A DNA stretch of 36,707 bases from Gemmatimonadota bacterium (GTDB lineage: Bacteria; Gemmatimonadota; Gemmatimonadetes; Longimicrobiales; Gaopeijiaceae). The stretch is from NCBI GenBank assembly GCA_009841165.1, contig VXMI01000068.1, forward strand, positions 1 to 36,707, read 5' to 3'. The notes beneath the pieces were generated by a model. It did not search any database and was not told the DNA's origin. It saw only the letters and a list, made by a program, of their open reading frames with translations. Made by a program: the position numbers and the translations under genes. Positions 25,752 through 35,221 of this stretch are shown here, in pieces. Each line of letters starts with the position of its first letter. Positions within the stretch are counted from its first letter, which is position 1.

Positions 25752-28073
25752 TCACGCAATCACAGGTGCGGTATTCAGGCCGGCTTCGGAGAGCGGGCGC
25801 TCGCGGTACCCCATATGTACGGGCACGTCGTACAGGCGCCCGGGCGCAAACCTTGCCCAGAAATGGCGCATGCCCGGCACGATGACCCGGGCCACCGGCA
25901 TGCCGATATCCGGTCGCGTCTGATCCAGCACCAGGAACTCCATGCCCCTGGCTTCGACGAGCGCGCGGCAGTGTTCCACATCTTCGCGCGTGTCCGTTGA
26001 TTCGATCATCGGATACTGCGAAGCCGTGCGGAGTGGCTCGTTCGGCGCCGGTGCCAGCCACGAACAGTCGGCGAGGCGGGCGGTTTTCCACCACCAGAGC
26101 GCCAGCGGATCGTCGATCCTGGGCCGGCCGTCCCCGGCCCCGGGACGCGGCAGCCAGGTGAGGCACTGGTTCAATTCACAGAGTGCGCGCAAGGCGGCGA
26201 TCCGTGGGTCGGCGTGGGTGCCGGCGCCGTAGATGATGTCCTCGGTTTCGGCGTCCGGCCGACGCGAGAGCGCGACGAAGGTGGGAATGTCGAGATCGGA
26301 CGTGACGTCGAGCATCCACAGGTCCCGCCCATGGCGGCCGTAGTAGTCCGAGGCCGATCCGAGGTACTCGTCGTCGAAGCTGTGCAGATCGACCGCCGGC
26401 ACTCGCAGCCGGTTGTACCACCAGACGGCGAACGCATCGCGCTCGGCCAGTTCATAGAAGCCCTGCAGGATCGCCTCTTCAAGGGTATTGCCCGCGGCGC
26501 AGCCGTTCGAATCGGCAATCAGGTCGGCGGGGCCGCGCTCTTCGGGCAGCATGCTGTACAGGATGGAGGTCGGCAGGTAGCGGTGCCGCTGCTGTGTCAG
26601 CGACCAGACCGGGGTCCAGTCGATCTCGGCGTAGGGATCGAGACGTGGGGGGACGATGTTGTAGGGGTGACCCTTCGCGTTGAGGCTGTCCGCGTCGTCG
26701 AGCTGACTCTCGCTGAACAGCTGTACGTCGTTAGGGTGAATCGCCTCCTCTCCCCCGGCGAACTCGATGAATCGCTTGGCGACACGGATCTCGTCCCCAT
26801 GGCGGGCGCCCGAATGGCGCTCGATCGCCTCGCAAAGAGCGCTGACCTTGGACTGCTGCCGAGTGCTGCCCTTGCCGGCGCTCTTGCTGCGCAGACTGCG
26901 CCTGAGCGAAGTCAGGCTCCGGCTTCTCATCCCGGGATTGCTCCCGGCCCAGTAGACGTGCAGCCAGGAGTCGGTCTCATCGGTGGTGCGCGACAGCCAG
27001 GTCACGACGCCGCTGACCGGGCTCACCAGGTGGCGGTACTTCGCCAGGGTGGCTCCCGGCGCCACGGCGCGCGCGCCGCCGCTGTTGCGATGGGCCTTGG
27101 GGCTCGCCTTGAGAGACACCGGAAGGGGCGGTCGATCCGGCCGGTGCAGCGCCTCGTCGCCGCAGGTTGGGCATTGCGGCCTGCGCACGACCCGGTGCAG
27201 CGAACTCGTGAATGTGGCGGTATTCATCGCGATCGCCTGTTCGTGAATCGGGGCCGCTTCGCCCAGCACCAGCCATTTGACGATCTCCGCCGCGATCAGC
27301 CCGTACACTGCTTCCAGCACGGCGGGCTGGGCCGCGAACGGCCTGAAGGCGGCTTCCTCCCCGGCAATGTTGCGCAGGAAGCCGTGGACTTCCCCGTGGC
27401 TGCGCAGACGGCATGCGAGGCATTCCCAGCAAGGCCCCTGCTCGTCGGTGCGGAAGATGGGGCCGAATAGCGGCTCCATCCCGCTCGGTCGCACCACGGT
27501 CCACGGCGCTCTCGCCTTGAGCTGGCGCCGATTCACCTCCGCGAGATGCGCGTCGAGATAGTCGGCGCACACGACGACGGTCAGCGTCGGATCGCCGGCT
27601 CCTACGCTGGCGCCGGCCTTCTCCAGATGCCGGACAAGCCGGCCGTCGTCACCCTCAACCGTGACGCGCGTCTGCGCCAGCCGCTCTTCGGCCCAGCGCG
27701 GCGACGCCCCAAGCGACGACCAGTATGCCGCCAGGCGCGGGGCCATCCCGTGGTCGGCGGAGACCAGGTAGCCCTTGGCGGCGAACGCGGCAATGGCCGC
27801 AAAGACGTCGATGGGCGCATGGGCACCCTCAAGGGCCGCAACGATCTCTTCCTCGGAGTGCCGACCGTCGAGCAGCGGCAGCAAATCGCCGTACAGCTTG
27901 CCGTGCAGCAGCGTATTGAACGACTCGGAGACGAGGAGCACCCGCCCCTCGCCGATATCGTGAAATCGGAGGTGCGGGGTGAGCGCAGGAAGCTTGACGA
28001 TGCCCCGGTCCGCGAGAGTGGTGCGGGCCAGGATCCCGGGCCGCGGGGGCGCGTGCGCCGTATCGGTGGGCAC
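25752..28073 (-). CDS. Fused ocin-ThiF/YcaO azoline-forming cyclodehydratase
   Basis: 773 residues. The GTG at 28073, two bases after the preceding stop and with GAGGG eight bases upstream, is the best start. The N-terminal part (about 30-320) is the E1/ThiF-like leader-peptide-binding region of TOMM cyclodehydratases. It includes LTPHLRFHDIGEGRVLLVSES and a four-cysteine zinc site (C215/C218 or C221 with C301 and C304, CPTCG). The C-terminal YcaO domain has the ATP/Mg motifs SKVSALCEAIERHSG (408-422), SNGCAAGNTLEEAI (522-535) and ELAERDAFAVWWY (541-553). Such enzymes use ATP to turn Cys, Ser or Thr of a leader-bearing substrate into azolines. The C-terminus is LNTAPVIA, not the usual PxPxP. 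No oxidase (SagB-type) gene is seen, so azolines would stay unoxidised unless one is elsewhere. Confidence 0.92.
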   Translation of the reverse strand: MPTDTAHAPPRPGILARTTLADRGIVKLPALTPHLRFHDIGEGRVLLVSESFNTLLHGKLYGDLLPLLDGRHSEEEIVAALEGAHAPIDVFAAIAAFAAKGYLVSADHGMAPRLAAYWSSLGASPRWAEERLAQTRVTVEGDDGRLVRHLEKAGASVGAGDPTLTVVVCADYLDAHLAEVNRRQLKARAPWTVVRPSGMEPLFGPIFRTDEQGPCWECLACRLRSHGEVHGFLRNIAGEEAAFRPFAAQPAVLEAVYGLIAAEIVKWLVLGEAAPIHEQAIAMNTATFTSSLHRVVRRPQCPTCGDEALHRPDRPPLPVSLKASPKAHRNSGGARAVAPGATLAKYRHLVSPVSGVVTWLSRTTDETDSWLHVYWAGSNPGMRSRSLTSLRRSLRSKSAGKGSTRQQSKVSALCEAIERHSGARHGDEIRVAKRFIEFAGGEEAIHPNDVQLFSESQLDDADSLNAKGHPYNIVPPRLDPYAEIDWTPVWSLTQQRHRYLPTSILYSMLPEERGPADLIADSNGCAAGNTLEEAILQGFYELAERDAFAVWWYNRLRVPAVDLHSFDDEYLGSASDYYGRHGRDLWMLDVTSDLDIPTFVALSRRPDAETEDIIYGAGTHADPRIAALRALCELNQCLTWLPRPGAGDGRPRIDDPLALWWWKTARLADCSWLAPAPNEPLRTASQYPMIESTDTREDVEHCRALVEARGMEFLVLDQTRPDIGMPVARVIVPGMRHFWARFAPGRLYDVPVHMGYRERPLSEAGLNTAPVIA

Positions 28074-28075
28074 GC

Positions 28076-29377
28076 TCAGGCCCTCAGGACGTCGACGAGG
28101 CGCTCCAGGGCCTCGATGCAGAACGCGGAGGTCACGGCCTCGGAGCCATGCCCGATCTGCCCCACCAAACCCCATTTCAACGACTGGTCGCCGAACGCGA
28201 GCAGCTCCGGCCAGCTGCCATCCCCGCGCTGCGAGTTCATCAGCCTCTCCACCTCGCGTATCGGGTCGATGCCCCCAAGGCTACCGACATCGTAGAGCGC
28301 CGACACCGCCTGAGCGGTCTGAAGGACATTGCCGAATCCTCGCTTCCGGTCACGCAGACCGAGGATACGATCCGCGAGTATCGGGCGTAGCGGATCGAGG
28401 GCGGGCTTCGCGCGAACCATCGCGCGGGCGATCGCATAGTAGATCGCGACCGTGTCGGGATACCATTTCGACGAGCCCTCGAGGTTCCCATCGGTCACCA
28501 GGGCTTCCAACCATCGCTGGGCATCCCTGGTTTCCGAACGATCGCCCAGGCAGGCGATGACGTTCGCATTGACGACGGGGTCGGCCTCGATGCGAAACGG
28601 CGACACGACATCGGGTTCGCCTTCCTGCAGCACCCAGGTCATGAAGCGGCCGTCCTCGTCCTGATTCGCCAGTATCCCGGGAACATTCCTTCCGAGCCAG
28701 ATCCAGGGGTGCGCCCCGACAACCATAGAACAGAGCGAGGTGCTGTCGAGATCCGGGGGCAGGTGCCGGTAGTATCGCCACAGTCCGGGGTATTCGATGG
28801 TGTCGATGAGATACGCCTTCGTCGCCGTGCATATCGCCCTGGCCCGCGGCTCATCGGAGCTCTCCAGGGCGAGCGCGCAGAGAGCCGACACGAAAGGAGG
28901 CCTCTCGAAGTGCCTGGGAATATCCGGGTCGGCCACATTGAACCGGATGCAATACCAGGCCCCGTCTGCGTCGATCGTGGATTCCAGGAAGGCAAGCCCG
29001 CGGCGGATCCCCTCCCTCGCCACCTCCGCAAGCGCTTCGGAGCCGGCCCCGCTGCTTCGGACCACCTCCTGTCTCGGTGCCGCAGGACGAAGGGGCGGCG
29101 CGGGATCGTGGAGAGTCCTTCGAAGAAACTCGAGCGATGCCCCGCCGGTCCTCGCCGCCTCCCGCTCGGCCTCGCTCAACCTGTACCGCGGCGGAAGCAC
29201 CACATGCGTCCGGGTATAGGTCTGCTCGTGCACGTGAAGCTCATGGTCCTCGGGCAGCGTCAAGCCGAATTCCTTCTCGACGGCCTCCTTGGGGTTCCGG
29301 AGAAGGCGTTCGCGAAAGTCGCTGTCCTGACCGGCTCTCGATACGAGGATGTCGTCCGCGTCAAAGGGTCCGTACAT
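28076..29377 (-). CDS. NHLP leader fused to a squalene-cyclase-like alpha/alpha-barrel protein
   Basis: 433 residues; GGAG seven bases before the ATG. Residues 1-79 look like a complete nitrile-hydratase-type leader (NHLP): DFRERLLRNPKEAVEKEFGLTLPED, then THVVLPP, then LSEAEREAARTGG, a typical double-glycine end for a C39 peptidase (Gly78-Gly79). Instead of a short core, about 350 residues follow with the pattern of prenyltransferase/squalene-cyclase barrels: repeated helices, QW-like motifs (NQDEDGRF near 239, QRGDGSW at 383-389) and DLDSTS (209-214) at the place of the class II cyclase DxDDTA motif, with the last Asp as Ser. Six cysteines (143, 167, 183, 216, 276, 420) lie in the barrel. 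It stands between the exporters and YcaO, two bases from the latter. It may be a giant precursor, an exported enzyme, or a biosynthetic enzyme using the leader as docking domain. Confidence 0.82.
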   Translation of the reverse strand: MYGPFDADDILVSRAGQDSDFRERLLRNPKEAVEKEFGLTLPEDHELHVHEQTYTRTHVVLPPRYRLSEAEREAARTGGASLEFLRRTLHDPAPPLRPAAPRQEVVRSSGAGSEALAEVAREGIRRGLAFLESTIDADGAWYCIRFNVADPDIPRHFERPPFVSALCALALESSDEPRARAICTATKAYLIDTIEYPGLWRYYRHLPPDLDSTSLCSMVVGAHPWIWLGRNVPGILANQDEDGRFMTWVLQEGEPDVVSPFRIEADPVVNANVIACLGDRSETRDAQRWLEALVTDGNLEGSSKWYPDTVAIYYAIARAMVRAKPALDPLRPILADRILGLRDRKRGFGNVLQTAQAVSALYDVGSLGGIDPIREVERLMNSQRGDGSWPELLAFGDQSLKWGLVGQIGHGSEAVTSAFCIEALERLVDVLRA

Positions 29378-29393
29378 CGATGTCTCCGGACTG

Positions 29394-32333
29394 CTAGGCG
29401 ACCTGTCTTCTCACCAGTTCCCTGAACACCCCGTCGCCCTCCATGAGTTCGTCGAAAGAGCCGCTCTGTACGATCCTTCCCGCCTGCAGCACGTAGATGC
29501 GATCGGCCTGTTGCAGCGTGGACAGGCGGTGCGCGATGACAACCCGGGTCGAGGTCAGGGCGGTGAGGTTCCGCATGACCCTGGCCTGGCTCTCGTTGTC
29601 CAGCCAGTTGGTGGCCTCGTCGAAGAGCATGATCTGCGGGCTGCCGATCACCGACCGGGCGATGGTGACACGTTGGCTCTCGCCGCCCGACAGGACGTTC
29701 CCGCTCGTGCCGACCATGGTCATCATGCCCATGGGCATGCCCCTGATCTCTTCTTCGATGTCGGCGACTCGCACCGCCGCCCATACCTCGTCACTCGCCA
29801 CCTCGTCGTTGTGACCGACCAGATTGTCCCAGAGATCGAGGGGATGAAGCCCGACGGATTGCGGCACCGCGCCGATTCTGCGGCGCAGTTGTTTCAGGTT
29901 CAGGTGCCTCAGGTCACGCCCATCGTAATAGACAGCGCCGGCGGTGGGCCGGTCGAATCCGAGCGCCAGCCGGAAGAGGGTGCTCTTGCCGGCACCGGAC
30001 TCGCCCGCGATCGCGACGAATTCCCCGGGTCGGGCGTGGATCGTGACATCGTCGAGGACCAGCGGCCCGTCTGGATCGTACCGGTAGGAAATGCGGTCGA
30101 AGAGAATGTCGCCGCCCAGATACTCGACCGGCGCTCCTTCGACCTCGGTCTCGGGAACCGCGGCGAGGAGCGGGCGCATCTGGTCGAACGCCGGGAGCAT
30201 GGCGGCGACCGTGCCAAGGGACTCGCCGAGCCGGACGATCGCGTACTGGAAGGCGATGAGGACGAGGTAGACGACGAGAAAATCGCCGACCGGAAGATCT
30301 CGGTCGCCCACGGCCACGACCGCCAGCAGGACCCCGGCGGCAAGAAAGGGGAGCGCGGCGCCGAATGCGCGCGAATGTCCCTCGAACGCGTCCATTTCGA
30401 GCTCGGCGCGTTTCTGCTCCCGGTAGTCCCGCGCCCACATGGCGAAAGCGGACGCCTCCGCGTTTTCCACACGCAGTTTGCCTATGCCGCCCACGATCTG
30501 GAACAACCGGCCGGAGACGCGCCGCGCCGCGCGGATCATCCGGCCGCAGGGGGGAATCCGGCGCAGCGCGAGGACAACCGTGAACAGGAGCGAAGCCAGG
30601 CTGAATGCGAGGGCGACGGTCCCGAGGGTGGCATCGTAGAGGAAGATGACACCAAGAACCGGAAGCAGAAAAAGGATCGATAGCAGGCCGTCGGCAACGA
30701 CGCCTTGCAACCCGTCGCGAAGACTCTGGAACGTCATTCCCGACATGGCCAGATCGCCCGACGGATGGCGGTGCAGAATGCTTGGCGGAAGGCGCATGAG
30801 GCGGTCCCAGAAGGCCGCTTCGACGCGCGAAGCCGAACGCCCCTCGAGCCGCGTCATCGCCGTGCTCTGAAACAGGTGCAGCAGGGCGCCGAGCAGGCCG
30901 AAGCCCGCCACCGCCACGGCTGCGGGATAGAGCGCTCCGGCGGTTCCGCCGCCCGCCGCCAGGTTCGCGACGAACCCGAGCGCGAGTGCGGGCACCAGCT
31001 TGATCAGGCCGCCCGGTAGGCCGGCCATCACCAGCCGCGCCAGATCCGCGGCCGATCCATGCAACGCGAATCTCAGCAGGTCCGCCGGCCTCACGTTCCC
31101 CACGGGCAGCGGCCGGTAGAACACCCAGGCCTCGTCCGCCAGCGCGGCGGCGCGATCCGCCGTCATCCGGACACTGCGCTTGCTGACCGGGTCGAACTCC
31201 CGGTAGCGCCCGAACCATCCGGGCAGGAGCGCCACAGGCTGGCCGTCTTCGGCGCGGAATGCCAGCATCGCGTTGCTGTCGCCGCGCCACCAGGCGCTCT
31301 CGTTCCTGAACCGCACGCGCCGGGCGCGCACGCCTGACGCGGCGAGAACGTCAACGAGGCTGACCGGGGCACCGGAGGATCCCGGGCGCACGGGGATCTT
31401 GAAATCGATCCCTTCACGGCGTCCGATCACATGCAGCGCGTCCGCCAGTGACGTGTCCTCGACGCTCACGTCCCGGTCGATCGGCAGATCATAGATATTG
31501 AACAGCCGCTGCCGCGCGGTTCTCTCGGCAGCGTAGCGGCTCGTGGTCCGCGCGCGTTCGAGATTCGCATGGTCGACCACGGCCAGTACGCGGTTCAGGC
31601 GCTCCACGGCGAAGGTAATCGCGTGAAAGGATGCGAGCGCCGAGAGCAGGGTGCCCTGCCGTGCCAGTGTCTCGGTCGAACTGGCCGAGAGCGTCACCTC
31701 GTCCGAGAGCGTGAGCCAGCTTGCCCGCGTCAGCGGTATCACCGCTTCGTGCGAGCCACTCCCTCCGGCGAGGGCCGCCTGGTCGACCAGGTCCATGAAG
31801 AGGCTGGCGCCGCGTGGCGGTTCGGATACCCATACGACGCCTCGTCGTACGGAGAGCGTACAAGGGGCGAGGCTCCGTGTCACACCGGGCTCGGCCAGCG
31901 CCGTCGGCCGTGGACGGTGACTCGCAAAGCGCGAGAGGGCGTCCGTAATCGCGGCCAGCCAGGTATCCGTCTGTTCCGCCAACTCCGCCGGATCGACCTC
32001 GGACAGCAGGGATGCCGGCAGGCGCTTCAAAATGGTGCCCGGCGATCCCTTGGCGACCAGGCTGAGCGTGGTGTCTTCCACCCCGCGTGGTTCGTTTGGT
32101 GCGACGCCCGGCAGCAGCCAGCCCGCTTCGCGGCGGAGCAGGTGCTGCGGTGCCGCATGATCCAACCCGTTCCTGAATTCGACCAGGAACAGATTGACGG
32201 CACCCTGATCGATGAACCAGACGGTGTCCGGGTCGTCGAGCTTCACGGGCAGGTTGCCGGCGCAGGGCACGGACTCGCCGGCTCTGGCGGCGAGTTCCGC
32301 AATGGACGTGCGCTCCGGCCGCGTGTCCCGCAT
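29394..32333 (-). CDS. NHLP-type export ABC transporter, permease/ATPase (ABC2 type)
   Basis: 979 residues, the length of the second transporter of NHLP bacteriocin export systems (NHLM ABC2 type). A long N-terminal region of about 430 residues precedes the membrane domain, with a cyclic-nucleotide-binding-like beginning (SVPCAGNLPVKLDDPDTVWFIDQGAVNLFLVE). About six helices follow from residue 440. The ATPase domain has Walker A GESGAGKST (777-785), signature LSGGESQR (881-888), Walker B IMLFDE (901-906) and the H-loop His935. The D-loop reads NWLD rather than SALD. There is no C39 peptidase domain; the partner encoded just upstream carries that. Its ATG overlaps the upstream stop by one base and the leader-barrel gene follows after 16 bases. 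Confidence 0.92.
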   Translation of the reverse strand: MRDTRPERTSIAELAARAGESVPCAGNLPVKLDDPDTVWFIDQGAVNLFLVEFRNGLDHAAPQHLLRREAGWLLPGVAPNEPRGVEDTTLSLVAKGSPGTILKRLPASLLSEVDPAELAEQTDTWLAAITDALSRFASHRPRPTALAEPGVTRSLAPCTLSVRRGVVWVSEPPRGASLFMDLVDQAALAGGSGSHEAVIPLTRASWLTLSDEVTLSASSTETLARQGTLLSALASFHAITFAVERLNRVLAVVDHANLERARTTSRYAAERTARQRLFNIYDLPIDRDVSVEDTSLADALHVIGRREGIDFKIPVRPGSSGAPVSLVDVLAASGVRARRVRFRNESAWWRGDSNAMLAFRAEDGQPVALLPGWFGRYREFDPVSKRSVRMTADRAAALADEAWVFYRPLPVGNVRPADLLRFALHGSAADLARLVMAGLPGGLIKLVPALALGFVANLAAGGGTAGALYPAAVAVAGFGLLGALLHLFQSTAMTRLEGRSASRVEAAFWDRLMRLPPSILHRHPSGDLAMSGMTFQSLRDGLQGVVADGLLSILFLLPVLGVIFLYDATLGTVALAFSLASLLFTVVLALRRIPPCGRMIRAARRVSGRLFQIVGGIGKLRVENAEASAFAMWARDYREQKRAELEMDAFEGHSRAFGAALPFLAAGVLLAVVAVGDRDLPVGDFLVVYLVLIAFQYAIVRLGESLGTVAAMLPAFDQMRPLLAAVPETEVEGAPVEYLGGDILFDRISYRYDPDGPLVLDDVTIHARPGEFVAIAGESGAGKSTLFRLALGFDRPTAGAVYYDGRDLRHLNLKQLRRRIGAVPQSVGLHPLDLWDNLVGHNDEVASDEVWAAVRVADIEEEIRGMPMGMMTMVGTSGNVLSGGESQRVTIARSVIGSPQIMLFDEATNWLDNESQARVMRNLTALTSTRVVIAHRLSTLQQADRIYVLQAGRIVQSGSFDELMEGDGVFRELVRRQVA

Positions 32334-34489
32334 CAGCCGGATCTGACCAGTTTGTAGTAGGTGCCGTCCCGATCCCCCATCAGCTCGTCGTGCGTCCCGC
32401 GCTGCACTTCGACGCCCTTGTCGAGCACGATGATCTCGTCGCTGTCCCGCACGGTGCTCAGCCGGTGTGCCACGATGAGGCAGGTGACACCGCGACGTCG
32501 CAGGGCGTCATCGACGTATTCCTCCGTCGCGGCATCGAGGGCGCTGGTCGCCTCATCCAGAATGAGCAGCGTGGGATCGCCCACCAGCCCGCGCGCGATC
32601 TCCAGCCGCTGCCGCTGGCCGCCGCTGAAATTGACGCCGCCCTCCTCGACCCGTGTGGAGTACCCATCCGGCCGCAGCAGGATTTCGTCATGGATCCGGG
32701 CGTCTCGCGCCGCCGCGAAGATGGCCTCGTCCGGAACGGCGGGGTTCCACAGGGTGATGTTGTCGCGCACTGACGCGGAAAAGAGCACCACCTCCTGATC
32801 CACCATGGAGATGGACTGCCGCAGCACCCCATCGGGAATCTCATCCCGCGGATGGCCATCGAAGAAGATGTCGCCCGACCAGGGCTGGTAGATACCGGCA
32901 ATCAGACGCGCGAGGGTCGACTTGCCTGAACCGCTGGGACCGACCACGGCAACCCGCTGCCCCGGCCTGACCAGGAGGTTGAAGTCCTTGATCAGAGCCG
33001 GCCGGCTCCTGTTGAACCCGAAGGTGACGTCTCGCAGCTCAAGCCGGCCGGCGAGCTGAAGCTGGCCCTTGAAAGTCGGAATCGACTCCGACTGCGGACT
33101 TCGGCGGATGAGAGCGGGGTCCTCGGCGGTCCTGAAGATGTCTTCGAGTCGTTGCAGATCGGTTTCGAGTGCCTGGCGCTTCTCGGCGAACTCCAGGAAT
33201 CGCCCGATCGGCGCCAGAAACATCTCGGCCAGGATGTAGAACGCGACCAGCGCTCCCAAGGTCATTTCCCCGGCCAGGACGAGACTTCCGCCGACGCCCA
33301 GGATCGCCGCGCTTCGAAGGGCGGCGATCAGGCCCGGAAGCGCGGCATTGACGGAGCCCAGTTCCGAGTAGCGCTGGCGTGCATGCAGTTCGCGCGCCTG
33401 ATGACCGCTCCAGCGCGAAAAGAAATGGTCGTCCGATCCCGTCATGCGCAGGTTGTCGGCATGGTTCAGCATCTGCATGCCGATGCCGATCAGCAGTCCC
33501 TGTTCGCGCCTCATCGCCTGGCTTCGAACGGCTCGGAGGCCGTTCAGAAAGTGCGCCAGCACGCCATGCATACCGGCCAGAACGAGCACGACCAGTGTGA
33601 GCCGGACATCCTGGACCGACATGGCAACGAGCAGCACGGCGCTCATTCCCATGTCGACAATGAGCACAAGAAACTGCTCCGTCAGATTCCTCGCGATTCT
33701 GTCGATGGACGAGACTCGGTCCGTCAGATCGCCTACGAGCCGGTGTTCGAAGAACTCCACCGGCAACCGCAGCAGCCGCGACAAACCTCGACTGTAGCCG
33801 GTCACCGAAATCCGGACCGCGAGTCGCTTCAGGAACCGGTGCTTGAGCAGGGACAGGATGTAGACGAGGGCGCCGCCGCCCAGCAGGGCCGTCACGATGC
33901 CGCCCCAGGGCCCCCGGTCTTCCAGCACATCGTCCACGAATACGCCCAGAGATGCGGGAACAATGAGGGCCAGCAACGTCAACATGAGGCCGCAGGCGAT
34001 CACCCAGGTGAGCACGCCCCATGATCCGGCGAGCAGGGTGTGCAGTTGTCTGACCAGTCCGGGCCGTTCACCGCCGGGTTTGAAGTCGGGTCCCGGCTTG
34101 AATCGGAGCGCAATGCCACTGTAGCCCCTGGTGAACTCCTCGGCGGAAAGCTTGCGCCGCCCCGTGGACGGATCATTGAGATAGAAGTTGCGCCTGTCGA
34201 ACCCCTCGACGACGAGGAAGTGGCTGAATTGCCAGAACACGATCAGCGGCAACGGCAATCTTCGCAGTCGATCGGCGCGTAAACTGAGTCCGCTGCTTTC
34301 GAGACCATAGTGTCTGGCGGCGCGCACGATGCTCGCCGCACTGCTCCCGTCTCGACTCACTTCGCATCTTTCCCGCAGCTCGGTCAGCGGAACCCAGCGT
34401 CCGAAGTAGCCGAGGATGCTGCCGAGGCAGGCGGCACCGCATTCCGACGCATGCACCTGCAGCACAATGGGCGTGGAAATCCTGTCCAC
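32333..34489 (-). CDS. NHLP-type export ABC transporter with C39 peptidase (ABC1 type)
   Basis: 718 residues from a GTG start six bases after the adaptor stop. The N-terminal C39 peptidase removes double-glycine leaders: Gln11, Cys17 (ASECGAACLGSIL), His90 (FSHFLVVEGF) and Asp106 (YLNDPSTG) are all present, so it should be active. The downstream RCEVSRDGSSAASIVRAARHYGL is typical of the NHLM ABC1 family. A six-helix membrane domain (about 155-440) and an ATPase domain follow, with Walker A GPSGSGKST, signature FSGGQRQR and Walker B LLILDEATSALD. It would cleave after Gly79 of the leader-barrel protein, or of a distant precursor, during export. Its stop overlaps the ABC2 start. Confidence 0.94.
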   Translation of the reverse strand: MDRISTPIVLQVHASECGAACLGSILGYFGRWVPLTELRERCEVSRDGSSAASIVRAARHYGLESSGLSLRADRLRRLPLPLIVFWQFSHFLVVEGFDRRNFYLNDPSTGRRKLSAEEFTRGYSGIALRFKPGPDFKPGGERPGLVRQLHTLLAGSWGVLTWVIACGLMLTLLALIVPASLGVFVDDVLEDRGPWGGIVTALLGGGALVYILSLLKHRFLKRLAVRISVTGYSRGLSRLLRLPVEFFEHRLVGDLTDRVSSIDRIARNLTEQFLVLIVDMGMSAVLLVAMSVQDVRLTLVVLVLAGMHGVLAHFLNGLRAVRSQAMRREQGLLIGIGMQMLNHADNLRMTGSDDHFFSRWSGHQARELHARQRYSELGSVNAALPGLIAALRSAAILGVGGSLVLAGEMTLGALVAFYILAEMFLAPIGRFLEFAEKRQALETDLQRLEDIFRTAEDPALIRRSPQSESIPTFKGQLQLAGRLELRDVTFGFNRSRPALIKDFNLLVRPGQRVAVVGPSGSGKSTLARLIAGIYQPWSGDIFFDGHPRDEIPDGVLRQSISMVDQEVVLFSASVRDNITLWNPAVPDEAIFAAARDARIHDEILLRPDGYSTRVEEGGVNFSGGQRQRLEIARGLVGDPTLLILDEATSALDAATEEYVDDALRRRGVTCLIVAHRLSTVRDSDEIIVLDKGVEVQRGTHDELMGDRDGTYYKLVRSG

Positions 34490-34495
34490 GGGCTG

Positions 34496-35068
34496 CTATG
34501 TTCGCCCCGGTCGCAGGAGGGCGACCGGAGACAGGGTGCCGATCTCGATGACGATGCGGCATTTCCGACCCGCAATGGAAGACAGGTCACGACTTTCATC
34601 GAGCGCTATGTGGACGCGGTGGACCGACACAGGCGCCGCGGACTCGAAAGCCGCTGGAAGCTCGGGCAGGCGAACGGCGGCAATCGCCGCAATCTCTCCG
34701 CCAATCGTCTCCGCTTCTCCATCCGCCGTACCCAGCTCGATCACCGTGGGCATTCCGGCCGTGATCTCGGGCAGAACGCCGTTCTCGATCCAGACCAGCG
34801 CCTGCACGGACCGGGCGGCTTCGGCAAGGTCCTCGCCGGGCTCGTCAAGCACACCGTCGATCGCGAAGCTGTGGGCCATGCTGCCGAACAGCAGCCATGT
34901 GATCGAGGTGACCAACAGGAGAGCGATGACCGTGACAAGCAGCCGCTCTCGCGGCGTGGAAACGGTCAGCAGCCGGTCAAGTTGTTCGCGTTCTTCCTTT
35001 GCTTCGGCGACGGTATTGTGAAACGAATCAAATGGATTGTTGAACACGACTCTGCACAGTCTCCTCAT
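34496..35068 (-). CDS. Minimal HlyD-like secretion adaptor (NHLM secretion protein type)
   Basis: About 190 residues, first gene of the RiPP operon; ATG at 35068 or GTG at 35071, with no clear Shine-Dalgarno. The opening EEREQLDRLLTVSTPRERLLVTVIALLLVTSITWLLFGSM matches the cytosolic start and single membrane helix of NHLM-type HlyD proteins. The later GMPTVIELG...GGEIAAIAAVRLP resembles the second half of the lipoyl/barrel domain. The long coiled-coil hairpin normally between the two is absent, so it is less than half of the usual length (around 400). It would bridge the ABC transporters to the periplasm but could not reach an outer-membrane channel. Assignment rests on position and on short matches. 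Confidence 0.72.
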   Translation of the reverse strand: MRRLCRVVFNNPFDSFHNTVAEAKEEREQLDRLLTVSTPRERLLVTVIALLLVTSITWLLFGSMAHSFAIDGVLDEPGEDLAEAARSVQALVWIENGVLPEITAGMPTVIELGTADGEAETIGGEIAAIAAVRLPELPAAFESAAPVSVHRVHIALDESRDLSSIAGRKCRIVIEIGTLSPVALLRPGRT

Positions 35069-35221
35069 CACGACCGGGCAAGGACCGACCGATCTCGCCC
35101 GGTGCTTCGTGCGTTTTAGTGTCTTCTCCGGTTCCCATTGCCCAAACCTCTGCCTCGCCCTATTCCAATCTCCGCCCCCTCTCGTGTCCTCCCAAGCGCC
35201 CGGAGGGGGCAGGTTTTCGGT

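Noticed and set aside
29349..30683. Plus-strand 444-codon frame antisense to the ABC2 transporter
   Set aside because: No domain pattern; the opposite strand encodes clear Walker and signature motifs.
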